This document shows positions 1-5,467 of a DNA stretch of 6,872 nucleotides, piece by piece. A model generated the notes under the pieces. It ran no database searches and was not told where the DNA came from. It saw nothing but the letters and a program-made list of their open reading frames with translations. Origin of the DNA: Pseudomonadota bacterium (GTDB lineage Bacteria > Pseudomonadota > Gammaproteobacteria > Burkholderiales > SG8-41); the NCBI GenBank assembly GCA_023431245.1, contig JAEYXO010000139.1:1-6872 (forward strand). The letters are read 5' to 3'. A program made the translations under genes and the position numbers. How positions within the stretch are numbered: the stretch's first letter is position 1; every line of letters starts with the position of its first letter.

Positions 1-1128
1 TGCGCGCTGCTGACCTTCTTCACCGGCAATGCCGAGCCGGTCTACACCTTCAGCGGGATGTTCGTCGACGACCTGATGGCCGACGTGCTGAAGCTGCTGA
101 CCTGTGTCGCGGTGATCACGATCCTGGTCTATGCCCGCGCCTACACGGCCGCGCGCGGCATGTTCCGCGGCGAATTCTTCGCGCTGTCGCTGTTCGCGAC
201 GCTGGGCATGATGGTGATGATCTCGGCCAACCACCTGCTGACCCTGTACCTCGGGCTCGAGCTGCTGTCGCTGTCGCTCTACGCGATGGTCGCGCTGCAG
301 CGCGATTCGGTGCAGGCGACCGAGGCGGCGATGAAGTATTTCATCCTCGGCGCGCTGGCCTCCGGCATGCTGCTCTACGGCATGTCGATGCTCTACGGCG
401 CCACCGGCACCCTGGAGATCACGCAGCTGGCGCAGCTGTCCGCGGATGGCGTGCGGGCGCAGGCGGTTCTGGTGTTTGCGCTGGTGTTCATCGTTGCCGG
501 CCTCGGCTTCAAGCTTGGCGCAGTGCCGTTCCACATGTGGGTGCCCGACGTCTACCAGGGCGCGCCGACCGCGGTGACCCTGTTCATCGGCTCGGCGCCG
601 AAGTTTGCCGCATTCGCGATCGTGATGCGCCTGCTGGCGCAGGCGCTGGGCGCGGAGGCGCTGGTCGATGAATGGCGGCAGATGCTGCTGATCATGGCGG
701 TGCTGTCGCTGGCGGTCGGCAACCTGACCGCGATCATGCAGACCAGCCTCAAGCGCATGCTGGCCTATTCGACGATTTCGCACATGGGTTTCCTGCTGCT
801 CGGTGTGCTCTCCGGCACCATCGACGGCTACGGCGCCGGCATGTTCTACGTGGTTGTCTATGTGCTGATGACGCTGGGCACCTTCGGCGTGATCCTGCTG
901 CTGACCCGCGGCGGTTTCGAGGCTGATGACCTTGACGATTACCGGGGCCTCAACCAGCGCAGCCCCTGGTATGCCTTCCTGATGCTGCTGCTGATGTTCT
1001 CGATGGCCGGAATCCCGCCAACCGTCGGTTTTTACGCCAAGCTGTCGGTGCTGCAGGCGGTGGTCGGCATCGGCCTGTGGTGGGTCGCTGTCATCGCCGT
1101 GGTGTTTTCGCTGATCGGCGCCTTCTAG
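1..1128 (+). CDS. nuoN: NADH-quinone oxidoreductase subunit N, 5'-partial, cut short by an in-frame TAG
   Basis: This is an antiporter-like membrane subunit of respiratory complex I that takes part in proton translocation across the inner membrane. The frame is open from base 1, so the true start lies upstream of the window. Many hydrophobic helices are visible. The charged residues known to matter in E. coli NuoN are all present with matching spacing: Glu at 259–261 (GLELLSL), Lys at 511–513 (GLGFKLG), Lys at 601–603 (SAPKFAAF) and Lys at 1039–1041 (FYAKLSV). The VPFH, PDVYQGAP and SHMGFLL motifs also fit the family. The frame stops at TAG 1126–1128, where homologs have Tyr (E. coli reads GLYYYLR, here GAF-stop-YLR). 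The recognisable C-terminus continues in the same frame to 1305. As it stands the product lacks about 59 C-terminal residues, including the end of a helix. The identity is very sure; whether the stop is real is not. Confidence 0.93.
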   Translation, partial: CALLTFFTGNAEPVYTFSGMFVDDLMADVLKLLTCVAVITILVYARAYTAARGMFRGEFFALSLFATLGMMVMISANHLLTLYLGLELLSLSLYAMVALQRDSVQATEAAMKYFILGALASGMLLYGMSMLYGATGTLEITQLAQLSADGVRAQAVLVFALVFIVAGLGFKLGAVPFHMWVPDVYQGAPTAVTLFIGSAPKFAAFAIVMRLLAQALGAEALVDEWRQMLLIMAVLSLAVGNLTAIMQTSLKRMLAYSTISHMGFLLLGVLSGTIDGYGAGMFYVVVYVLMTLGTFGVILLLTRGGFEADDLDDYRGLNQRSPWYAFLMLLLMFSMAGIPPTVGFYAKLSVLQAVVGIGLWWVAVIAVVFSLIGAF

Positions 1129-1305
1129 TACCTGCGCATCGTCAAGCTGATGTATTTCGACGAGCCCCGTGATGCCGCTCCGGTGCGGGCCGGCGGCGAT
1201 GTGCGCGCGCTGCTGTCGGTCAACGGGATTGCGGTGATCGTGCTCGGCATCTCCCCGCAGCCGCTGATGGTGCTGTGCATCGAAGCCGTCCGTGCTTCGA
1301 TCTAG
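1129..1305 (+). pseudogene. nuoN: Orphaned C-terminal coding part of nuoN beyond the amber codon
   Basis: Read in the nuoN frame, this stretch encodes 58 residues beginning YLRIVKLMYFDEP, containing a hydrophobic helix and LGISPQPL, and ending at TAG 1303–1305. E. coli NuoN has YYLR and LGVWPQPL at the same places, so this is the natural end of nuoN and not a separate gene. No start codon or ribosome site makes sense for independent translation. The normal stop lies 3 nt before the DUF2818 start, a spacing typical of translational coupling that premature termination at 1126 would disturb. If TAG 1126–1128 is a sequencing error, merge this with the preceding entry as one intact nuoN (1–1305). 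Confidence 0.88.
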
Positions 1306-1308
1306 CCG

Positions 1309-1617
1309 ATGACCATGGACTGGAGCACTGCGGCGCTGCTGCTGCTGGCCCTGGTGTTCGCCAACCTGCCGTTTCTCACCGAACGGATCCTGTTCGTTGC
1401 CGCGGCGCCGAAAGAAGGCAAATCCTTCGGTTGGCGCCTGCTGGAACTGGTGTTGCTCTATTTCGTCGCCGGCACCGCAGCCTGGCTGATGGAGAGCCGG
1501 GCCGGGCAGGTGCACCCCCAGCGCTGGGAGTTCTACGCGGTGACTGTCTGCCTGTTCCTGGTGTTCGCCTATCCCGGCTACGTCTACCGCTATCTCTGGC
1601 GCAAGCCGGGACTGTGA
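1309..1617 (+). CDS. DUF2818 family small membrane protein
   Basis: A 102-residue protein with three likely transmembrane segments: about residues 8–22 (very Leu/Ala rich, followed by ANLPFLTERI), about 43–62 (LLELVLLYFVAGTAAWL) and about 74–94 (FYAVTVCLFLVFAYPGYVYR). The ANLPFLTER, RAGQVHPQ–WEFYAVT and AYPG-VYRYLWR patterns fit the DUF2818 family as I remember it, which often sits directly behind nuoN in proteobacteria. Its biochemical role is unknown; a complex I assembly or accessory role is only suggested by position. The ATG at 1309 lies 3 nt after the natural nuoN stop and has no clear Shine-Dalgarno, which fits translational coupling to nuoN. A second in-frame ATG at 1315 is an alternative start. 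Confidence 0.85.
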   Translation: MTMDWSTAALLLLALVFANLPFLTERILFVAAAPKEGKSFGWRLLELVLLYFVAGTAAWLMESRAGQVHPQRWEFYAVTVCLFLVFAYPGYVYRYLWRKPGL

Positions 1618-1621
1618 TCTG

Positions 1622-1628
1622 AAGGGGG
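1622..1628 (+). promoter_or_regulatory. Ribosome binding site deciding the GTG start of the Nudix gene
   Basis: AAGGGGG, 6 of 7 matches to AAGGAGG, lies 6 nt before GTG 1635. No ATG occurs in the frame before the conserved part of the protein, so this site selects the GTG start. Confidence 0.6.
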
Positions 1629-1634
1629 CTGACG

Positions 1635-2201
1635 GTGGCCGGGGACGGGGAGTTTGCCGGGGATTTCAGCGAAACCCCCATTGAATCCGAGCCGGTGTTT
1701 GACGGCGTACTGCTGCATGTGCGCCGCGATGCGGTGCTGTTGCCGAACGGCGCCCGGGCGACCCGGGAATACATCCGCCATCCCGGTGCGGCAATGATCA
1801 TCGCGCGGCCGGATCCCGACTCGATCGTGCTCGAACGGCAGTTCCGCTATCCGCTGGCCCGGCATTTCATCGAACTGCCGGCCGGCAAGATCGATCCCGG
1901 CGAGGATCCGCTGGAGACGGCGCGGCGCGAACTGCGGGAGGAGTGCGGCTACACGGCGGCGCACTGGCGTCACCTGGCCACGCTGCACCCCTGCATTTCC
2001 TATTCCGACGAACGCATCGAGCTTTACCTGGCCGACGGCCTGAACCAGGTCGGCAATGCGCTCGACGAGGACGAATTCCTCGAGGTGATGACCGTACCGC
2101 TGTCCCGTGCACTGGACTGGGTGCGCGAAGGCCGCATCACCGAGGCCAAGGCGGTGACCGGCCTGCTGTGGGCCGAAAAGATCCGCAGCGGGGAGTGGTA
2201 G
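1635..2201 (+). CDS. Nudix hydrolase, ADP-ribose pyrophosphatase-like
   Basis: A 188-residue protein with a complete Nudix box at residues 84–106, following GX5EX7REUXEEXGU: G84, E90, R98-E99-L100, E102-E103 and G105. The preceding RQFRYPL and FIELPAGKID segments, and the later P119 followed by SYSDER (the SDE loop), are typical of ADP-ribose pyrophosphatases (NudF/TrgB-like). These cut ADP-ribose to AMP and ribose-5-phosphate with Mg2+ in the cytosol. The start is GTG at 1635, chosen for the strong AAGGGGG site. The gene begins 17 nt after DUF2818, so it is probably in the nuo transcript, which makes a link to NAD(H) turnover plausible but unproven. Substrate specificity cannot be fixed from sequence alone; other nucleoside-diphosphate sugars are possible. 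It converges on the − strand gene with an 18-nt gap. Confidence 0.9.
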   Translation: MAGDGEFAGDFSETPIESEPVFDGVLLHVRRDAVLLPNGARATREYIRHPGAAMIIARPDPDSIVLERQFRYPLARHFIELPAGKIDPGEDPLETARRELREECGYTAAHWRHLATLHPCISYSDERIELYLADGLNQVGNALDEDEFLEVMTVPLSRALDWVREGRITEAKAVTGLLWAEKIRSGEW

Positions 2202-2215
2202 CGCCCCGCGGGCGC
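2201..2215. repeat. GC hairpin in the convergent gap between the Nudix and GGDEF-EAL genes
   Basis: GCGCCC–CGC–GGGCGC forms a 6-bp perfect stem with a 3-nt loop, starting on the last base of the Nudix stop codon. No T-run follows on either strand, so it is not a convincing intrinsic terminator. It is, however, the only hairpin in the 18-nt gap between the two converging genes. Confidence 0.35.
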
Positions 2216-2219
2216 CGGA

Positions 2220-4154
2220 TCAGCCCTTGCGCGCGCGTGCGCGCGCGGTGGCGGCCGCGGCGCCCAGCCGGCTTACGGGGCGCAGGAAACTGCCCTGGGC
2301 GTAGAGCATTCCGGCATCCTTCAGCAGGGCCAGCGTTTCCGCGTTTTCGACGCCCTTGGCGACAACCTGGCGTTTCAGCTCCCGCGCGACGCCGTTGACG
2401 GCCTTGATGAAGACCAGGCTTTCGGCGCTGTCGCGCAGGTCCTGGGTGAAGCTGCCGTTGATCTTGAGGTAGTCGACCTCGAAGCGCTTGAGGTAATAGA
2501 ACGAACTGAAACCGGTGCCGAAGTCATCCAGCGCGAAACGGGCGCCGATCGGCCGCAGCTGCTCGATGAAGGCGCTGGTGGCGTCGATGTTTTCCATTGC
2601 CGCCTTCTCGCTGACTTCGAACACCAGGCGGTCGCCCGGGACGTCGGAGGTGCGCACGATGTCGACCAGTTCCCGCACCCAGGCGGCGTCGGCCACCGAA
2701 GCCGCCGAGAGGTTGATCGAGTAGCGCCGCCGCTGGTCGCGGCCATGCTCGTGGATGTGGGTCAGCATCCGCGCCACCACGCGCTGGTCCAGCGCCGGTG
2801 CATAACCCAGCGATTCCGCGGTGCCCATGAACTGCGCCGCCTCGGCCCAGTTGCCGCGGTCGTCGCGGATGCGCAGGAAAATTTCGTGGTGCACTTCATT
2901 GCCGGTGCTGAGCTGTACTGCGGGCTGCACGTAGAGCGCCAATTCGTCCTGGTCAAGCGCCTCGGTGATCAGCCGCGACCAGTGCGTGCGGCGGTGACTC
3001 GAGCGCAGGGCGTCCGAGGCGGGGTTGAACAGCGCCACGCGGTTGCGGCCCTGGTCCTTGGCCTGGTGGGTGGCGGTGTCGGTTGCGGCGAGCAGGGTAT
3101 TCCAGTCGCTGCCGTGCAGCGGGTACAGTGCAATGCCGATCGAGGCGGTGATGCTGGAAACCACGCGGTTGGGCGCGGTTTCCAGGCGGTAATTCTGCAC
3201 GGCGTCGAGGACGACGGCGGCGGTCGACAGCACCTCCTCACGGCCGGCGTCGTGCAGGTGCAGCACGAACTGGTCTTCGCCGACGCGGAACAGTTCCCCG
3301 CCGCGGTCACGGGCCACGTTGCGCAACACGCCGGAGAGGCCCAGCATCAGCTGGTCGCCGGCGCCGTGGCCGAAGACCGTGTTGATGCGCTTGAAGTGGT
3401 CCATGTCGACCAGCACCACCGCGCCGGACTGCCCGGTGTTCAGCGCGTTTTCCACCCGGCGCTTCAGTGCGCCGCGGTTGGGCAGGTCGGTCAGCGCGTC
3501 ATGCAGCGCGACATGCTCGGCGCGGCGGATCGCCAGGTGCTGTTCGGTGACGTCGCGCGCGGTGCCCCGGATGCCGAGCATCCGGCCGTTTTCGTCGCGT
3601 GTGATCCGGGCGTTGATGCCGATCCAGCGGTCTTCGCCGCGCGCGGTCGTGAGGTGGGTGACATGGTTCTGCACTTCGCCGCTGCGGTGCAGGGTCGACA
3701 GGAAGCGGCGGTTCGGCACATGCGCGCCGTTGGCCTCGAAGCTGAAGAAACAGCGGCCGATCAGGTCCTGCGGCGCAAGGCCGAAAATTTCGTGGGCTGC
3801 GGCGTTCAGATAGGTGAAACGGCCTTCGGCGTCGGTCTGCCAGATCAGGTCATGTGATGTCTCGACGAGATCGCGGTAACGGCCCTCACTCTCGATCAGC
3901 AGCTGGATGATGCGGCGTTTCTCGGCCAGTGTTTTCTTGACGCTGGCGAGTTCGCGCGAGGTTTTTTCCGCAAATCCGCCGCCGTTGGCCTGGACCAGCC
4001 GGTCGATGACTTCACGGGGGTAACGGCGGTGCCCGCCCTCCGTGCGCAGGGCGCCGAGGATGCCCTGTTCGTCCCAGCGCCTGAGCTTCTGCGCGGAGAT
4101 GCCGAGCAGGCGCGAGGTCTGCTCCATGGTGTAGGAGTGCTCGTGTTCGGACAT
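2220..4154 (-). CDS. MerR-type HTH–PAS–GGDEF–EAL protein with degenerate GGDEF and EAL sites
   Basis: A 644-residue multidomain protein read from ATG 4154. Residues 8–56 are a MerR-type winged HTH (LLGISAQKLRRWDEQGIL, then EGGHRRY). A charged helix follows at about 60–90, a PAS domain at about 92–213, GGDEF at about 216–375 and EAL at about 385–630. In GGDEF, D250 and D252 and FKRIN are kept but the signature is GEDQF (292–296), and no RxxD inhibitory site is in the usual place, so cyclase activity is doubtful. In EAL, the metal and substrate residues E424 (EIF), NLS, E513, D543-D544, K564 and Q620 remain. However, the general-base position of the EGVE motif is K600 (AKGVE), and KID is KIN (N566), so phosphodiesterase activity is also doubtful. 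It probably binds c-di-GMP or GTP and DNA. ATG 4241, 9 nt after the rpfF stop, would add 29 basic residues; ribosome sites are weak at both. The gene follows rpfF on the same strand, so it is likely co-transcribed. Domain calls are firm; function is inferred. Confidence 0.9.
   Translation of the reverse strand: MSEHEHSYTMEQTSRLLGISAQKLRRWDEQGILGALRTEGGHRRYPREVIDRLVQANGGGFAEKTSRELASVKKTLAEKRRIIQLLIESEGRYRDLVETSHDLIWQTDAEGRFTYLNAAAHEIFGLAPQDLIGRCFFSFEANGAHVPNRRFLSTLHRSGEVQNHVTHLTTARGEDRWIGINARITRDENGRMLGIRGTARDVTEQHLAIRRAEHVALHDALTDLPNRGALKRRVENALNTGQSGAVVLVDMDHFKRINTVFGHGAGDQLMLGLSGVLRNVARDRGGELFRVGEDQFVLHLHDAGREEVLSTAAVVLDAVQNYRLETAPNRVVSSITASIGIALYPLHGSDWNTLLAATDTATHQAKDQGRNRVALFNPASDALRSSHRRTHWSRLITEALDQDELALYVQPAVQLSTGNEVHHEIFLRIRDDRGNWAEAAQFMGTAESLGYAPALDQRVVARMLTHIHEHGRDQRRRYSINLSAASVADAAWVRELVDIVRTSDVPGDRLVFEVSEKAAMENIDATSAFIEQLRPIGARFALDDFGTGFSSFYYLKRFEVDYLKINGSFTQDLRDSAESLVFIKAVNGVARELKRQVVAKGVENAETLALLKDAGMLYAQGSFLRPVSRLGAAAATARARARKG
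2228..2247. repeat. 20-bp alternating purine-pyrimidine (CG)n tract with Z-DNA/hairpin potential
   Basis: From T2228 to G2247 pyrimidine and purine alternate without a break, almost entirely CG with TG at both 2228–2229 and 2238–2239. GCGCGCGC at 2229–2236 and at 2239–2246 are also mutually complementary. The tract encodes the Ala/Arg-rich tail (ARARARKG) of the − strand GGDEF-EAL protein, so it may simply be low-complexity coding sequence. Confidence 0.5.
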
Positions 4155-4200
4155 GTCCTCGGTCTTGCCTTGCCCCTGGGCCCGGGATGGCCTTTTCCGC

Positions 4201-4209
4201 AGTGTAGCA
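4201..4209 (-). promoter_or_regulatory. Possible extended −10 promoter element ahead of the MerR-GGDEF-EAL gene
   Basis: On the − strand TGCTACACT matches the extended −10 form TGnTAtaaT in 4 of 6 core bases plus the TG. Initiation near 4194 would give a leader of about 40 nt before ATG 4154. No good −35 is seen at the right distance. If real, it would favour the 4154 start over 4241 and allow expression independent of rpfF. Confidence 0.22.
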
Positions 4210-4250
4210 GAGCCCCGCTGATGGTGTTTTTTCACGCTCATTCCCGCGGT

Positions 4251-5177
4251 TCAGTGGACTAGCGCCGGTTCCTGCAGGCTGTTCTGCCGGGAAACCAGCC
4301 GCTGCATCAGTTTCAGGTCACGGGTGGTCAGGCGCAGCGCGGCATCAACCCAGACGCCGACCACGTCTTCGAGTTCCTCGAAGGTGATCTGGTGCACGCG
4401 GCGGCGCACCGCGGCGAGGGCGGCCATGCCGTTGCGCGAGCGCGAGCGCTGCTTGATCAGTGCGTTGACCGCGGCTTCACCCTCGCCATCCCCGGCGACC
4501 ACATCAATGACACCCAGATCGCGCATTTCCTCGGCGGTGTAGATCCTGCCCGAGGAGATGATGCTTTCGGCGGTGCGCTGGCCGACCTTGCGGTCAAGGA
4601 AGGAGTAGGCGCCCATGCCCGGGAACAGGTTGAACAGGATTTCCGGAAAACCGAAGCGTGACCCCCTTTCGGCGACGATGACATCGCTCGACAGCGCCGC
4701 TTCGAAGCCGCCGCCCAGGCATTCGCCCTGCACCAGCGACACGGTGGTCACCGGCAGGTCGTGGCCGACGTAGTTGCGGTAGAGCACGTCGATGCAGGCG
4801 CGGCCGTAGGTCGCCAGCGCGTTGCGGTCGCGGCGGTCGATCTTCTGGCGGAACAGGTCGAGGTCGCCGCCGAGATTGAACACGCCGGGCATGCCGGAGG
4901 CGAGGATCACGTATTCGATGGGTTCGCTGCCGTTCCCGCAGTCGATCGTGCCGCCGCTTTCAGCGACGAAGTTGTAATAGGCGCGGATATCGGCGAGCAG
5001 TCCCGGATTGAAGCAGGGGCGCGGCGCCGCGGTCCAGTGCGACCACAGTGCCCGGGTCTGGCGGTCGAAATGCGCATGCAACTGCGGCGAGAAGCGGAAC
5101 TCGGTGTGGGCGGTGAAATCCGGACGGACTGCGGCATGGTGGGCGTCGATGACGGCTGCCGGCACTTGCATTTCCAT
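4251..5177 (-). CDS. rpfF: RpfF-type DSF (diffusible signal factor) synthase, crotonase family
   Basis: A 308-residue crotonase-fold enzyme. RpfF proteins dehydrate 3-hydroxyacyl-ACP and release cis-2-unsaturated fatty acids (DSF family signals), and they also cleave acyl-ACP thioesters. Seen here: VFNLGGDLDLF (99–109), which forms the first oxyanion-hole segment; LVQGECLGGGFEAALS (148–163) with E159; and FGFPEILFNLFPGMGAYSF (175–193) with E179. E159 and E179 are 20 residues apart and correspond to the catalytic Glu141 and Glu161 of Xanthomonas RpfF; the LFxLFPGMGAYSF run is close to identical to it. Ordinary enoyl-CoA hydratases do not have this run. ATG 5177 is chosen because AGGGAG lies 7 nt upstream and the length then fits RpfF (about 290). 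An upstream ATG at 5297 would add 40 residues read from the AT-rich promoter zone. The stop is 9 nt before the first ATG of the GGDEF-EAL gene. Rpf-type RpfC and RpfG are not in the window. Confidence 0.88.
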   Translation of the reverse strand: MEMQVPAAVIDAHHAAVRPDFTAHTEFRFSPQLHAHFDRQTRALWSHWTAAPRPCFNPGLLADIRAYYNFVAESGGTIDCGNGSEPIEYVILASGMPGVFNLGGDLDLFRQKIDRRDRNALATYGRACIDVLYRNYVGHDLPVTTVSLVQGECLGGGFEAALSSDVIVAERGSRFGFPEILFNLFPGMGAYSFLDRKVGQRTAESIISSGRIYTAEEMRDLGVIDVVAGDGEGEAAVNALIKQRSRSRNGMAALAAVRRRVHQITFEELEDVVGVWVDAALRLTTRDLKLMQRLVSRQNSLQEPALVH

Positions 5178-5184
5178 GATGTGT

Positions 5185-5190
5185 CTCCCT
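5185..5190 (-). promoter_or_regulatory. Ribosome binding site of rpfF
   Basis: AGGGAG on the − strand, 7 nt before ATG 5177. It decides that start against the longer frame from 5297. Confidence 0.65.
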
Positions 5191-5283
5191 GTTTGATGTG
5201 TTGATCGGGCGGGGCCTGCTGTGTTTTCCCGGGATTGATTAGAGGCCAGGATGCGCGGGCCGGCAAATCTAACAAAATGAGAG

Positions 5284-5293
5284 ATTTTAAAAT
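5284..5293. repeat. ATTTTAAAAT palindrome
   Basis: A 10-bp perfect palindrome in the AT-rich island, overlapping the predicted rpfF transcription start (about 5289). It could be part of an operator or chance in AT-rich DNA. Confidence 0.4.
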
Positions 5294-5295
5294 AC

Positions 5296-5324
5296 ATAAT
5301 AAAAACATGTATTTACATGAACAA
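5296..5324 (-). promoter_or_regulatory. Candidate sigma-70 promoter of rpfF
   Basis: On the − strand TTGTTC (5324–5319, 3 of 6 to TTGACA) is followed after exactly 17 nt by TATTAT (5301–5296, 5 of 6 to TATAAT). It lies in the only AT-rich island of the window. Initiation would fall near 5289, giving a leader of about 110 nt before ATG 5177. The spacer is almost entirely filled by the palindrome at 5306–5319. Confidence 0.45.
5306..5319. promoter_or_regulatory. CATGTA-TT-TACATG palindrome in the promoter spacer, candidate operator
   Basis: A perfect 6-2-6 inverted repeat placed between the −35 and −10 elements proposed for rpfF. MerR-family activators classically bind dyads in this position, and a MerR-type HTH protein is encoded just downstream of rpfF. 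However, MerR promoters usually have 19–20 bp spacers, not 17, so a repressor is equally possible. Confidence 0.45.
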
Positions 5325-5337
5325 TCTGGCGCCGGAC

Positions 5338-5351
5338 CGCCATGGATGGCG
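5338..5351. repeat. CGCCAT-GG-ATGGCG inverted repeat
   Basis: A 6-2-6 perfect dyad just beyond the AT-rich island, upstream of both divergent genes. A related GCCATGGC palindrome lies at 5370–5377. Possible operator; no known regulator is recognised. Confidence 0.35.
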
Positions 5352-5384
5352 CGTCAGGCCCTGCCGTACGCCATGGCTTGTGGC

Positions 5385-5402
5385 CGGTCCCGGCCGGGAC
5401 CG
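5385..5402. repeat. 18-bp perfect GC palindrome upstream of aas
   Basis: CGGTCCCGGCCGGGACCG is self-complementary over all 18 bases. It sits about 37 bp upstream of the proposed aas −35 element, a position suiting an operator or activator site. There is no T-run after it, so it is not an intrinsic terminator. Confidence 0.5.
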
Positions 5403-5438
5403 CGCGGTGGCGCTTCCGGTGAACCGCGATGGAACCGT

Positions 5439-5467
5439 TTGACTCGCGAGGGGTGACCCGTTAAAAC
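5439..5467 (+). promoter_or_regulatory. Candidate sigma-70 promoter of aas
   Basis: TTGACT (5439–5444, 5 of 6 to TTGACA), a 17-nt spacer, then TAAAAC (5462–5467, 4 of 6 to TATAAT). Initiation near 5474 gives a leader of about 42 nt before ATG 5516. Confidence 0.38.

Noticed and set aside
1126..1128. TAG as pyrrolysine or a reassigned sense codon
   Set aside because: TAG is used as the ordinary stop of nuoN itself and of the Nudix gene, homologs have plain Tyr here, and no pyl genes are seen.
1275..1622. 115-codon + frame overlapping DUF2818
   Set aside because: Out-of-frame shadow with Arg/Ala/Gly-rich composition; the 1309–1617 frame has membrane helices and family motifs.
2745..3857. Long + strand open frame (370 codons) opposite the GGDEF-EAL gene
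   Set aside because: Its translation is rich in Val, Ala, Gly, Gln and His without domains and mirrors a clearly conserved − strand gene. High GC makes such antisense frames common.
4251..5177. Ordinary enoyl-CoA hydratase of beta-oxidation
   Set aside because: The LFxLFPGMGAYSF run, the E159/E179 pair and the VFNLGGDLDLF segment match RpfF specifically, and the neighbour is a PAS-GGDEF-EAL gene and not a fad gene.
4761..5204. + strand open frame (147 codons) opposite rpfF
   Set aside because: Shadow of rpfF with low-complexity composition and no ribosome site; the opposite strand carries all conserved motifs.
5178..5297. N-terminal extension of rpfF from ATG 5297
   Set aside because: The 40 extra residues come from the AT-rich promoter zone, are not expected in RpfF, and ATG 5177 has a good ribosome site.
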